A stretch of DNA of 64,000 nucleotides from Protopterus annectens (taxonomy: Eukaryota; Chordata; Ceratodontiformes; Protopteridae), in assembly GCF_019279795.1 (NCBI RefSeq), contig NC_056739.1, positions 17,711,292-17,775,291 of the forward strand. The letters run 5' to 3'. Position 1 is the stretch's first letter. Each line of letters starts with the position of its first letter. Made by a program: the position numbers and the translations under genes. This document shows, one piece after another, positions 31,831 to 43,410 of this stretch. Under the pieces are notes generated by a model, which was not told the DNA's origin, did not search any database, and saw only the letters and a list, made by a program, of their open reading frames with translations.

Positions 31831-33675
31831 GCAGCCCGCCCGACTGATGGACCAAGAGGTCTGGCACTGGGTCCAGATTCCAAGGCTGCTCCAGCAGATA
31901 ACGATGCAGGAATGGGAACCAAATTTGTCGAGGCCACTAAGGGGCAATGAGGATCATCCTGGATCCCAATGCGGTCGCCTTCTGAATCAGTTTGGGAATT
32001 AGGGGAAACGGTGGAAATGCATACAGAAGACCCCGGGGCCAATTGTGAACTAGAGTGTCTCTGGGGAGTGGCCAGGGAGGGGGAAGAGAGTGAAGAAATC
32101 GTCACACTTGCTGTTGAGAGGAGTTGCGAAAAGGTCGCAGCAAGGTTGACCCCATCTGCGGAAAATTTTTCCGCTACTGACTAATTGAGAGACCACTCGT
32201 GAGGCATGAGAATAGCTCTGCTTAGCCTGTCCGCTATGACGTTGGACTTCCCGGGGATGTGCTTTGCTATCAGAAACCGTTGAGAGGAGATCGCCCACTG
32301 CCAGAGTCTGAGTGCTTCTCGACATAAGGGATAGGACTTGGTTCCGCCCTGCTTGTTGATGTACCACACTACAGACATATTGTCTATTTGAATTGCAATA
32401 GTCCCGATGGGTAGAGAGTCCTGAAGAGCTTGCAACGCTAAAAGCACCACTCTTATCTCCAAAACGTTTATGTGCAGGTGGTACTCTAGAGGTTGCCAAG
32501 TGCCCTGGACAGTCCTGCCCTGAAAATGCCCCCCCACCCGATCAGGGAGGCATCCGTGGTCACCGTGGCAACAGGAGGAGGAAGAACAAATGGTCTGCGC
32601 TAGAGTACTAGAGGGGAGACCATCCACCAAGCCAGGTGGTCTTTGCATGACTGAGTGATTATTATGTTGTGAGACATCGGAAGTTGTTGAAAATACCATT
32701 GGGTAAAGAGCATCCACTGAAGAATCCGCATGTGAAAACGAGCCAGGGGAACTAGTATGATTGCTGCTGCCATGAGACCCAAAGTTTTTAGTACAAATCT
32801 GGCCTGAATCCTCTTGCACTGTAGTAAGACCTGCACATGTCTGCGAATGTCTGACACTCTGTCTAGAGGAAGTTTTGCAGACAGCTCTTTTGTATTTAAT
32901 CTTGCGCCTATAAAGGTTATAGACTGACAAGGCGACAATGCAGACTTTTCAAAATTTATTGAGATACCAAGCTCGGAGCAAGTTTGGATGGTATAATCCC
33001 TGGCTCGCAGTAGCTGATGCCTGGTGGAAGCAGTAAGGAGCCAGTCATCTAGATATGGAAACACCTGGAATCCTTGCCGTCTCAGGTGAGCCGTAACCAC
33101 TGCCATGCATTTGAACACCCTGGAGGCTGTGGTGAGACCAAAGGGCAGGGCTCTGAATTGATAGTGACTGGCTCTCAGCCGGAAGCGGAGAAACCTTCTG
33201 GAGCGCCTGTCCATTTTGATATGGTAGTACGCATCCTGAAGGTCTATGGAGCACATCCAATTGTCCTGACCCAAAAAGGGTAGAATGGACTGAAGTGTGA
33301 CCATCCGCAACTTCGTTCTTTGAACAGATTTGTTTAACCTGCTGAGATCCAAAATGGGTCTCCAGTCCCCTGTCTTTTTTGGTACCAAAAAGAACTTGGA
33401 GTAAATTCCGGATCCTTGCTGGTCTGCTGGGACTGGCTGGATGGCCCTTTTTTCTAGCAGTTTTGAAATTTCTAGCATTGCTTGTTCCCTTAGACCAGGT
33501 GGAACATCTAGAAGGGACTTGGTTGTTTGTACAGGGGTGTGGACAAAGGGAATTTTGTAACCCTCGGATATGATGGAACATACCCATTTGTCTTGTGTGA
33601 GGAGATGCCAGGCTTCTGGGTACAGTGACAATCTTCCCCCGACTGCCTCCGAAGGTGGACAGTCGGGCATCCCCT
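31760..33675 (-). pseudogene. DIRS-D pol: reverse transcriptase, RNase H, methylase-like domain
   Basis: The RT frame (32600 to about 33670, open upstream to 33922 through gag in another frame) shows SIDLQDAYYHIKMDRR, FGLTTASRVF (one residue shorter than in DIRS-C) and YLDDW. RNase H lies at 32181-32580 with LEIRVVLLALQ, QIDNMSVVWYINKQ and ADRLSRA, after a frame change near 32600. The methylase-like domain (CDLFATPLNSKCDDF; then the LLYAFPPF and WPRQIWFPF equivalents) runs to about 31770 with another shift near 32050. The pol start overlaps the gag stop at 33675. Confidence 0.88.
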
Positions 33676-35892
33676 CAGGGGTGCTGAAAGGGTTTGTCAG
33701 AGAAAGATTCTCTGCTACCCTGATTTTGCGGACCCCCTCTGCCCCTTGGGCAGCGTCTATTATTGTTCCCTCCCCTGGAGGGAAACTCGCCACGTGTGTC
33801 AAGCACGACTCCCTGGGGTTTCCGAAACCACATTTTCCCACTCTTCTGACCCTTAGGGTATGGTCTAGAGGGAGTAGAAAAATGGACTCCCACGGCAGAG
33901 AGAGTCTTGCCTTCCTGCTCACACCTGGTAAGGGTATCCTTCACCTGTGGTCCAAACAGAGCCGAACCATCGAAGGGGGTACTGGTGAAGGACACCTTAA
34001 AGGGGTCAGCAAAGTTACATAACTGCATCCCGGCATGTCTTCTCAAAGCCACGCCTGTACCTGCGGCCCTACTCGCCCCATCGGCTGCATAAGAAATGAG
34101 CCGCATGGAGGAGTTGACAATAGAGTTAAGGGTCACCAGCTGGGAGTTAATCTTATCCTGAGCCCCCACAGCTGATGGATCCTGAAGGGTATCACCCAGT
34201 TCCTTGAGAAGATCCCTTTGAAGGCGGGTGAAATGGCACAGATAATTCAGCGACCGCATGGAAAAGGTCGCTGAGGAAAACATCCGCTTCCCGTACCTGT
34301 CCATTGTCCTAGACTCTTTATTAGGTGGATGGACAGGCACCGAAGGGTCAGCCAACTCCTTCTTAGTGGCTGCTGCCACCACCATGGAATCAGCGGGGAC
34401 ACCTTTTGTCAAAAATCGTTTGTTAGGTGGGGCTGTAATGAACTTAGTTGGCCTGCGGGGAGTTGGTTCCACTGTGTCCGGGGCTGACCACGCCCTTCGA
34501 GCCACTACTTCCATGAGCGGGTCGAAGGGTGGAGACACCCAGGAGGTGGAAGGGTGAGAACCAAATGCGTCCAGGTATACCGACTCGTCCTCGGAAGGGT
34601 TAAGGGCAGTCCAGTTCCCCCTCTGCTTAAGGATCTCTAGGTTGTCTGAAAAAGAGACATCCTCAGAGGGGGATCTTGGGGACCCTTCCGAATCCTCCAA
34701 GTCGGTATCAGACGTGACTGACTCGGGGGAGTCGACATGTTTCCTCTTACATTTTCTCTTCCGAGGGGGCTCCTCTGAATGATCAGGGGAGGCCTCGAAG
34801 AGGAAGATACGCCCAATGGGGCGACCTGGAGCGTCTGCTCTCCATGCTTGGGGTCAGGAGGGTGGACAGAGACCGATGCAGACACCATGGGGGGAGGAGC
34901 CGAAGGGACCGATCGAGGAGCCGACTCAAGAGTCAGCACGCTAATCATGACCTCGAAGGTGCCCCCATCAGACAGAGCAGAGGGTCCCCACTCCAAAGAG
35001 ATGTGAACCCCTCCCGGCACCGAGAGGGACGGCTCCGAGGCCGATGTCGGGGCTGAGCTCACCTGCGCCGAATCCCCAAGGGGGAGAACGGGGTCGGACA
35101 AGGGTCCAATGCCACTCGCCCCCTTGGAGCCGACGAGGGAGTCCCGGTGCCGAGATCCCTCCGAGGAAGGAACCAATGAAGAGATCGGAACCGACGAAGG
35201 AGCCGAAAGATGTGGTATCGGCTCCGACGTTTCCAAGATTCGAGCCCCAACCAGCTCCGGCTCCGAACACAAAAGGGGAGTCGGAGGAGGACCTGCTGAG
35301 GACACCGGGACAGCCACAGTCTGTTGAGAAGGGCTGGTTAACATTTTGACCAGGGCCTGCGATTTAAGGAGTTTACTGACCACCCTCTCCAAGTCATGAC
35401 TGGATAACCTGGAGGACCGAGAGGAGTGGGACCTATGGCTTCGTTCCGACTGAAGCAACGGTGACCTCGGAGCCAAACGAACCGATTCTAGGGAAGGGGA
35501 CCTAGAACATTTTCGGCCTAATGATGGTTCCGACACTAAAGTTAGAGCCGATTGAGGTCTAGGGATGTTGGCTCCAGCCGGAGCCGAAGAGGAGGCAGAT
35601 GCTCCACCCGGCGACGGCTCCGAACTGGGAGCCAACGGCTTGGCGAACTTTGAGGATTTCCCCGACTGAGGCTTCACCGGGGATCCCTCTGGCTTAAGTA
35701 AGCCTCTCAAAATAAGCTTGTTCCTACGCTCCTGCAGGACTCTTGGGCTGAAGGCATGACAGACCGAGCAGGAGTCCTGCAGGTGTAGGGAACCCAAGCA
35801 ATAAACACAAGAAGTGTACCATCTGTCAAAGACATCTTCTGACAGCACGAGTCACACTTCTTGAAGCCTGAAACTTTAGCATCCTTGGACAT
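33675..35892 (-). pseudogene. DIRS-D gag (ORF1)
   Basis: The start codon at 35892 gives MSKDAKVSGFKKCDSCC. A shift near 35815 moves the Cys-rich stretch (CVYCLGSLHLQDSCSVCHAF) into another frame, open to 34637. A second shift near 34700 leads to the conserved C-terminal domain, which is open for 341 codons (EGSPRSPSEDVSFSD, LNYLCHFTRLQRDLLKE, FADPFKVSF, TLSAVGVHFSTPSRPYPKG, GRGGPQNQG) and stops after PFQHP at 33675. Only two clear lesions make it one of the better gag copies. It has the same GGAGCCGA codon repeats as DIRS-C. Confidence 0.88.
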
Positions 35893-36269
35893 ACTGGCCC
35901 GGGGATACTAAAGAGAGAAAAATTAAACTAGTGCTTAAACAAGGCACACAGACACACCCGCATTAGTTAAGCTAACAATAGTAACCACAAAAAACTATCA
36001 CACACACTTAACAACAACTACCTTAATAAAAATATACAAATACTTCAAGGCTAAACACTACTCCTATAGGTACAACAAGGGTGGGGTTAGCCACTAATAG
36101 AGAGAAACAAGGGGGGGGAGGGTAGAAACTCTCTAACAGAAAACGAGTTTCCTTAGTGGGACAAACTAGGGGATACACAGTCTAACTACACTACAAGGGA
36201 AAGACAATCTATATCTAAGAAAAATACAAGGTAAATATTAGCTAGTAATACCAAAAAAAAGGATTAATA

Positions 36270-36468
36270 CGACCTGAGCCAGTAAAAGCGCAACCTCGTA
36301 GCTGAAGCGGCAAACGAGATCTGGGTATCTAGCGCCAAGCATTCTGGGATAAGGGGAGGCCTCAAGCCAGTAAATAGCTCTCGAGCTTTAGTAGATGGCC
36401 AAGTCAGAGCCGAGGATCGGCTCTGAACCCAACCAGCAAGAATGAAGGCGAGATAGACAACTTAACAT
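36270..36468. repeat. DIRS-D right ITR
   Basis: This is the inverted partner of 30251-30460: CAAACGAGATCTGGGTATC, CCTCAAGCCAGTAAATAGC, GAGCCGAGGATCGGCTCTG, ending GATAGACAACTTAACAT at 36468 before PLE-C resumes. Confidence 0.9.
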
Positions 36469-36591
36469 CTTGAATTAGCCTGGCAAGTGAGGCTGAATGC
36501 CTATAATTTTCCTGGGTTGAATGACTCATGCTCAATTAATAGCATTCTCAAACTAAAGAGCTTGCAGAGATGAGTCACATTTTGTTAAAAA

Positions 36592-36965
36592 TTAGAAGTT
36601 ATGTACTCACCATAACGTTCCATCTGAGTAGGTGACTTCATTCGGATGCAACCTGTGGGTATCGGATCCGATCTCGGATCCGAGCCGGCAATTCAAAAGC
36701 TTAGGCTCCGAGCTCCTAGCTCCTCCCTCTTACCCATAACCCCTTGCCAAGCCCTGACTGACCTCAGATTGAGTTTGCCTCAAAATACTGACCACAGTAT
36801 ACTAAAACAGCATAAATACTCGCTCTATAAAGGTCAGGGGGATGGAGGGGGGGATGGTTGCATCCGAATGAAGTCACCTACTCAGATGGAACGTTATGGT
36901 GAGTACATAACTTCTAAATCTGAAGTAGGCAGACTTCATTCGTCTGCAACCTGTGGGACAGAGTC
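36592..36965. repeat. DIRS-E left ITR and ICR
   Basis: The left end TTAGAAGTTATGTACTCACC is followed by a repeat with two GGATCCGA copies. The ICR joins the complement of the left end (CATAACTTCTAA, to 36917) to that of the right end (ATCTGAAGTAGGC, from 36918). The joined sequence reads ACTTC-TAAATCT-GAAGT. Confidence 0.92.
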
Positions 36966-36970
36966 CCTAG

Positions 36971-38188
36971 CTACCTGAATCTTGGGCGGCCGTCATGGAA
37001 GGATGTTCCGAGCACCGCTGAGCCAATGGATGCTCTCCCTCTAGAAACAAAATCCACCTTGTAATGAGAAATAAAAGTATGAGGCGAGGCCCAAGTAGCT
37101 GCAGCAGATATCATCCAACGAAACACGGGACTTAAAGGCGGCTGGCGAGAAACTGCCCTAGTAGAATGAGCCGTAACCCTCTGAGGAGCAGGTCTGCCTG
37201 AAGTGTCATATGCCTGCAGAATGCAATTAGCAATCCATTTAGATAGAGTGACTTTAGACACTGCTTTACCCAGAGCAAATTTAGCAAAGGAGACGAACAG
37301 CTGATCTGATTTCCTGTGGCCAGCTGTCCTGTTAATATAAAAACGTAATTGTCTATGAACATCCAATGAATGCAATTTGTATTCTCCTTTGTTTGAATAC
37401 TTGGGAAAAAAAACAGGCAGATTGATTGACTGGTTTATACTGGATTCAGAAGAGACCTTCGGAAGAAAAGATGGATTGGTCCTGAGGCACACCCTATCAG
37501 GGAAGAAAGAAAGATAAGGCGGTTTGACACATAGAGCCTGAAGCTCAGACACCCTTCTGGCTGAAGTGATAGCTACCAGAAAGGCAGTCTTCCAGGAAAA
37601 GTATTTTAAATCAGCAGAAGCTGCAGGCTCGAAGGGAGGAGCAGTAAGGGCCTGCAGGACTAAAGACAAGACCCAAGGTGGTACAACCTCCTTGACTGGA
37701 GGCCTTAACAAAAAAACTCCTTTGAGAAAGGTTTTGCATAATTTCGCTGTCATAAGGGGAGCTGTGTCCTGACCAATGTGATAATGCGAGATAGCCGCCA
37801 ATTGTACCTTAATCGTGGAAGAACTGGCCCCTTGATGAAAGAGGTCTGTTAGAAAATCTAGCACCGCAGAGATAGGTGCTGAAAAAGGATCCACAGTTCT
37901 CTGTCCTGCCCATATAGAGAACCTCTTCCATTTACTCCGATAAACCTGTCTGGTGGAAGGTTTATGAGCAGCCACCAAAATGGCTTTGACCGGTGAAGAG
38001 ATACCGGGAGTCCTAATTAAGGTTGGAATTGGAGCAGCCAAGCTGTCAACTTCAGGGTCCGCAGATTGGGAACTGGCATTCCCAGAGGGTGAGAGATGAG
38101 ATCCGAATTGGATCCAGAATCCATGGTGGATTGATTTTGTGAGACCATACGAAGGGGAACCAAGGTTGTCGAGGCCAGAATGGGGCAA
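36971..38188 (-). pseudogene. DIRS-E tyrosine recombinase, frame disturbed between catalytic motifs
   Basis: One long frame (405 codons) covers the N-terminal part (VKAILVAAHKPSTRQVYRSKW) and the catalytic domain with TSARRVSEL, HSTR, AATWASPHTF and SHYKVDF. Between HSTRA and SAAATW about 16 residues are unlike any other copy. Two compensating indels (around 37140 and 37108) put this stretch out of frame and then restore it. All catalytic residues stay in frame, but helix residues that hold the HxxR are replaced, so activity is doubtful. The start overlaps pol. Confidence 0.87.
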
Positions 38189-39990
38189 TGAGAATCATTC
38201 TGCTCCCCAAACTGTTGGCTTTCTGCAGAAACCTCTGCATCAGAGGAAGTGGAGGGTAGGCATAAAGGAGACCGGGAGGCCAAGCATGCACCAGAGCATC
38301 CTCGGGAACTCCTGGTGGGGAAGCAGAGCGAAGAAATTGTCGCATTTGGCGTTTGAGGGAGAAGCAAAAGATCGCAACAGGGTTGCCCCCAAACGGCAAA
38401 AATCTTCTTCGCTACTTGAAGATTGAGGGACCACTCGTGTGGGGAAAGGATGGTGCGACTGAGCTTGTCCGCAAGGATGTTGGACTTTCGGAATGTGCGT
38501 TGCTATCAGAAAGCGTTTGGTGGAAATTGCCCATTCCCAGACTCTCATGGCCTCTCGACAAAGGGGTAAGACCTGGTTCCTCCTGCTTGTTGATATACCA
38601 GACTACGGACATGTTGTCTGTCTGAATCGCAATAGTCCCTGTAGGGAGAACGTGGTGAAGTGCTTGCAACGCTAGGAGCACCGCCCTCATTTCCAGGACA
38701 TTTATATGCAATGACGTCTCTGTGGGATTCCACGTGCCTTGGACAATCTTTCCCAGAATGCCCCCACCCGAGGCAAGAAGCGTCCGTGGTCACTGTGGCT
38801 CGGGAAATGCAGCAAAAGGTCTTCCTGCTAGGGGCTCCGGAGAAAGAAGCCACCACAGAAGGGAGTCCCTGCACGCTCTGCTGACCGCAATCGGAGCGTT
38901 TAGAGACGAACAAAGAGGAGACCACTGAACTTGAAGGGTCCATTGAAGGACCCGCATGCGTAAACGGGCATGAATTAGAAGCGGGATAGCTGCCGCCATA
39001 GAACCTAGGGCCCTCAGGACCGAAGCTGCAGTTGGAGATGGTTGAAGGATTGCTGTCACATGACACCTCAGGCTGACGATACGGTCTGGGGTGAGGAAGG
39101 CTCGCATTGATCTGGTGTCTAGTCTTCCTCCTATGAAATCTAAAATTTGAGTTGGATTCAGAAAAGATTTCTCCCAGTTGATCGTGATGCCCAGCCTTGG
39201 TGCTAGTTGAAGGAAGTAATCCCTGGCTGAGCACAGAAGATGCCTTGATGATGCCGTCAGGAGCCAGTCGTCCAGGTACGGAAAGACCTGTAATCCCTGG
39301 AGCCTCAGGTGGGCCGCTACCACCGCTAACACCTTGGTAAACACCCTGGGGGCTGAGGTGAGACCAAAGGGAGGACCCTGAACTGATAATGACTGGCTCC
39401 CAGCCGGCGAAGAAACCTCCTGGATCGTCTGTCCATCCGAATGTGGTAGTACGCATCCTTGAGGTCTATGGAACACATCCAGTCGTTCTCCCTCAAAAGG
39501 GGGAGTATAGATTGCAGGGTGACCATCCGGAACTTTTGCTTGGTTACTGACAGGTTCAACAGGGAAAGGTCTAAAATTGGTCTTAAGTCCCCCGTCTTCT
39601 TTGGCACCAAAAAGAACCTGGAGTAAAACCCTAATCCGGCTTGATCTGGGGACGCTGGATGGCTCTTTTTCCTAGCAGCTGCTCGATTTCGATAGCTGCC
39701 GCCTTTCTTTGGTCGGGTGGAACATCTGGGAGGCTGCGAGATTTGGGAATCTTGATTAGGGGTATTGAATATCCTCTGGATATAAGTCGAAGCACCCAAC
39801 TGTCTGTTGTTATGGACTCCCAAGAAGTCAGGTGCATCGAAAACCGCCCCCCGACTGCCTCCAGAGACGGACAGCCGGGCAACCCTTCAGGGCTGCTGCG
39901 TGGGTCTCTCAGAGAAGGGTTCTCTGGACCCAAAATTGCCAGGAGCCCCCCTGCCTCTGGCACGACGACCTCCGCGTCCTCCTCTGCCAC
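38025..39990 (-). pseudogene. DIRS-E pol: reverse transcriptase, RNase H, methylase-like domain
   Basis: RT blocks are in two frames: 39326-39823 (FYSRFFLVPKKTGDLRPILDL, SIDLKDAYYHIRMDRR) and 38790-39476 (FGLTSAPRVFTKVLAVVAAHL, then YLDDW). RNase H is at 38412-38711 (LEMRAVLLALQ, QTDNMSVVWYINKQ) and 38490-38548 (WEWAISTKRFLIATHIPK). The methylase-like domain (LLRSFASPSNAKCDNF, LLYAYPPLPLM, WPRQPWFPF) is at 38025-38400. At least five frameshifts separate these blocks. The pol frame overlaps the gag end (39887). Confidence 0.88.
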
Positions 39991-42083
39991 GGAAGGACTG
40001 GTTATCCGGAGCAGGTTGGGACTGCTGCGACTTCCGGAACCACATCTTCTTCTGTCCCTTTTGGTTCTTAGAGAAGGACCTCTGGGGAGCTGAGAAGCGG
40101 ACTCCGACGGCAGACAGCGTCTTCCCGTCCTTTTCGCTCTGGACTAAAGTCTCGCGAACAGTCTTGCCAAACAAGGCAGAACCATCGAAAGGGCATTCGA
40201 AGGTCGCCTTGAAGGGCTCAGCAAAATCACAATGGCGAAGCCAGGCCTGTCGCCTCATGACAAGGCCTGCTCCGCTGGCTCTAGCGGCTCCCTCAGTAGC
40301 ATGAGACAGCAGCCGCATAGATGTATTGGATACAGATCTGAGAGTGGCCATTCGGTGGAGTAAACCTGTTTATCCTCACTCGAAATGGACTCCGGGAGAT
40401 GCAGCGTATTCTTTAATCAGATCTCGCTGCATCCTAATGACATGTGCCATGTAGTTCAGCGCTCTCAAGGAGAAGGTCGCTGAACTAAAACTCGCTTCCC
40501 AATGCGATCCATCGAACGGGACTCCTTGCCCGGAGGATGGACGGAGGGACTCTCCTGGGCCAATTCCCTCTTCGTGGCTGCAGCCATCATCATGGCATCT
40601 ACTGGGGACCCTTACTCCAGTGGGTGCGGTCTGATGGAGGAGAAAGAATGCGGTCCGGGCGCTTAGGGATAGGCTCAATGGTGTCCGGATCCTTCCACGC
40701 CCTGATAGATATAAGATCTACCAGGGGTCAGCAGGAGGACACCCAAGAGGTAGAAGGGCCTCGAATGCCTCCAAGAACACAGACTCGTCGAAGAAGCCTT
40801 GGGGCAGACCACCCCTGATCCTTAACATCTCCATGATGTCTCCAAATGAGACGTCCTCAGGGGTGACCTAGGGGAGCCTTCCCCTTCATCCAAGTCCGTG
40901 TCTTCAGTGACGGACTCAGGGGAGTCCATGTGCCTCCTCTTGCACTTGCGCTTCGAGGTACTTCATCGGGGCTGTCCGAGGAGTACTCTTCAGCAGATGG
41001 ATGTTCCAAGGGAACCACTTGGGACATCGAGGCGGGCTGTCCCTGGGACCGGCTGGTGGGGCCTGGCCCAACTGCAATGGAGTGCGGGATGGAGCCGTGG
41101 CAGGGACCGGGGTCCGGATGTCCTCGACAGTGCCCTTTCCATAACGTTGAAAGCCGAGGGGAGCCAGCTTCTCTAAGCCCGAGCCGACCCCACTCGGATC
41201 CGGCGACGGATCGGAGTCGGAGCCGAAACCGCCGGATCCGAGACCAGTGTGCTCCGACCTGGGCGGAGCCGAAGACACCAGCTCCCTCGGATCCGAGGCT
41301 CGCCTCGGCTCCGAGAGGTCGGGTCCGGTACCGAAGCACTCAAGGGATGGGACGGATCCGAGGTGCGCCGACCTATCGGATCCGACCCACCCGGATCCAA
41401 ATCTGCACGGCGCCGATAGCTCCGAACCCGTGGTATGGGTAGGAGAAGGAGCTAAGGGGCGAAAAAGGGTCAAGCCCCTCCCGGTTGGGGGCTAGGAGCA
41501 CTCCCATTTGCATTTGGGCCTGGATGAATTTCCTCATCATCCGGTCCATATCAGCTTCGCTCATCGAAAGGTCGATCTAGAGGAGGCCACCGGCGGACCT
41601 AGAGAGCCGCCTCGGTGACCTCCTGGAAGGGCTAGCCTCCTCCTCCTCGGGTCCAGGAGAGAACCGAGGGAGTGGAGCCGAGGGGAGGAAAGCTAGAAGG
41701 CACAGGGAAGCCGCTTAGATGGAGGAGCCGAACTGGAAGCTTGGCTCTCCTCTTGTGGTGCTTCTCCTGTGCCTCTCCTTCTGTCTCTCCCTAGAAGAAT
41801 CCTTCCTCCGGCAACTTTAAGGAGGTTGAGTCCCAGCCGGAGGGAGAACTCACAGCAACAGGTTGCTGACTGGAGGGCAGAGGCGAAGCAGTATCTGGGG
41901 TAAAAGACCCGCCAGCACCAACTTCGACCTCCGTTCCCTTAAAGCCGGGGTTGAACCCTGCACAAATGGTACAACCAGAAGACAGGTGTTCAACCCCAAG
42001 CATGACGAGTGTGGCCATCTGCTGGGGACAGCTTATGGCCACACTCGTACATTCGAAAAAACAGCCTTAGGGGCTTCAGACAT
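39887..42083 (-). pseudogene. DIRS-E gag (ORF1)
   Basis: The start codon at 42083 gives MSEAPKAVFS. A deletion and shift then damage the Cys-rich part, with a stop soon after. Further blocks are FRLRMSLMRKFIQAQMQMGVLL equivalents near 41520, an Arg/Ser/Pro-rich middle with six GGATCC sites at 41190-41400, LNYMAHVIRMQRDLIKEYA near 40440, and the C-terminal domain at 39887-40351 (FAEPFKATF, TLSAVGVRFSAPQRSF, GRGAPGNFGSREPFSERP). Many frameshifts are present, more than in DIRS-F. Confidence 0.85.
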
Positions 42084-42239
42084 TACACCTAAGGCCTAAA
42101 CACACACACACACAAACAAACTACGAAAACCGAGAAAAATTAACTAAAGAGGGAGGAAAGCCTTAACCACACACAAATCTAACTATATTAATAACAAAAA
42201 TAGAGAAATTCAAAATTTTTCCTGTCAGAAAAACTACAC

Positions 42240-42450
42240 TTATCTCAAACCACGCCAGGAGCTCTAGAATTCCGTTGCTTCTTGAAAAGCGGCAAACGAA
42301 ATCTGAGGTCAGTCAGGGCTTGGCAAGGGGTTATGGGTAAGAGGGAGGAGCTAGGAGCTCGGAGCCTAAGCTTTTGAATTGCCGGCTCGGATCCGAGATC
42401 GGATCCGATACCCACAGGTTGCAGACGAATGAAGTCTGCCTACTTCAGAT
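42240..42450. repeat. DIRS-E right ITR
   Basis: Positions 42301-42420 are the exact reverse complement of the left repeat near 36651-36770 (about 119 nt with no mismatch seen), including both GGATCCGA motifs. It ends CTGCCTACTTCAGAT at 42450. Confidence 0.93.
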
Positions 42451-42620
42451 CATAGATTATTTCTGTCAATGGTTGGGTTATACAAAATAACTTTTAATGT
42501 TTTTACCTTTGTGTATTGTGGTCACTGTCGTAGACATGTTTACATACTTTAATGTGTTAATATACTTTACTGTGGTTTTATTACTGATTATCAGCAGTTG
42601 TCACTTTAATTTTAAAGTGT
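42451..42620 (+). other. PLE-C 3' UTR, terminal remnant
   Basis: CATAGATTATTTCTGTCAATGG onward matches the PLE-B 3' UTR (reverse strand, 19400-19550), including the TGTCGTAGACATGTTTACAT stretch. Similarity ends near TTAATTTTAAAGTG at about 42618. Confidence 0.85.
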
Positions 42621-42659
42621 GTTTGCTTTTTACTGCCTCTCAAGCATTTTCCTTTGGAA

Positions 42660-43410
42660 CACTTGAAAATATTTCACTACCATAGTCTCAATACAGGATT
42701 TAAGCTCACTTTTTGTTGGACAAACTTTTGTATTTCCTCTTTAGCATGTTCAGCATAAAAGAATGATTTTGACCTTTCAGGAAAAATATTCTGAAAATAG
42801 CTAGATACATCAGCTTGAATCTCACACTTGCTTCTTAATGTTCCCTGATTGCTGGTATAACTCTATCCTCTTCTACTTGATATACAGTGAGAAATCATTT
42901 CCAGCAAACCCTCTATTATCTCACACTTTTAGTACTTTGTAGTTCTGCCACAGTTTTATCAAAATCAATTATTTCTGCTGGTGGGCTTGCATCTTTCTTA
43001 AAGGTCTGGGATGCTTTCCTTTGACCAGGTTTGGAGCATACACACAAAGTTTCCATTCAATTAACAACTCCTGTAGTGGAATTCCAGTCCAGTTGCTTGT
43101 TTGTAACTTCATAAAATTAATACAGTCTGTTTTTGTCAATTTCTCTGCTACAGCAGAAAATCTCATGGTTTCCTTATGTGCTTTGTCCTCTATCTACTAC
43201 TTTTTTAAACATCTCTTCTTGAGCAGTCTCATACTCAGCCAACTGTTTATTAATTTCGACCTCTGATCTTTGCAGTTTTATCAGTTCATCCTAATACCTG
43301 TTTAAAGCTTCTTCCATTTTTTTCCAGCCTTTTGTTATTTGAGTTTATGCCCACTCTGAGCCAGTAATCAAACAGCCTGAATCCTCACCATTGACACTGG
43401 AAAGGGACAT
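42660..43410 (-). pseudogene. Unassigned decayed reading frame with coiled-coil-like start
   Basis: On the minus strand from the ATG at 43410 one frame reads MSLSSVNGEDSGCLITGSEW, then KGWKKMEEALNRY and a heptad-like stretch (ELIKLQRSEVEINKQLAEYE, ETAQEEMFKKVV), with stops in between. Weaker readable text continues to about 42700 (DFDKTVAELQSTK). The look, a helical acidic-basic start with scattered stops, is that of an old retroelement gag, but I cannot name the family. It is not DIRS, PLE or CR1 gag. Confidence 0.4.

Larger units (their letters stand above)
30251..36468 (-). mobile_element. DIRS-D, complete YR retrotransposon (6.2 kb) in PLE-C
   Basis: The insertion splits PLE-C between CTTGAAGAA (ending 30250) and CTTGAATTAGCC (from 36469), with no target duplication. 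Layout on the minus strand: right ITR, gag (33675-35892), pol (31760-33675), YR (30775-31830), ICR and left ITR. It resembles DIRS-C throughout, including the GGAGCCGA-type ITR motif, and carries only a few lesions per gene. Confidence 0.92.
36592..42450 (-). mobile_element. DIRS-E, YR retrotransposon (5.9 kb) in PLE-C 3' UTR
   Basis: The element splits the PLE 3' UTR between GTTAAAAA (ending 36591) and CATAGATTATTTC (from 42451), as shown by the unbroken PLE-B sequence; no target duplication. Its ITRs carry GGATCCGA motifs, unlike DIRS-C and D, and it forms a subfamily with DIRS-F. The ITR pair is identical over about 119 nt, pointing to a young insertion or recent repair. Yet its genes hold many frameshifts. 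Confidence 0.92.
27787..42620 (+). mobile_element. PLE-C, Penelope-like element, plus strand, carrying DIRS-D and DIRS-E
   Basis: This is the most complete PLE here. It has the N-terminal region and RT (27850-29403), linker and GIY-YIG (29447-30250), then DIRS-D, a 123-bp piece spanning the stop codon and start of the 3' UTR (36469-36591, GAATTAGCCTGGCAAGTGAGG onward), DIRS-E, and a further 3' UTR piece (42451 to about 42620). Each junction rejoins sequence that is uninterrupted in PLE-B. After 42620 similarity to PLE-B stops, so the 3' end, with its hammerhead-like motif, is lost. Confidence 0.85.

Noticed and set aside
33570..34022. Plus-strand open frames across DIRS gag and pol (for example 33570-34022, 39641-40304, 51705-52129)
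   Set aside because: They are antisense shadows of well-identified minus-strand genes; GC-rich codon use keeps them free of stops.
36592..36620. Resemblance of the DIRS end (GAAGTTAT, CATAAC) to phage loxP arms
   Set aside because: Only 8 bases match and spacer and arm lengths differ. DIRS YRs are not close to Cre; treated as chance. The internal symmetry is reported on its own merits.
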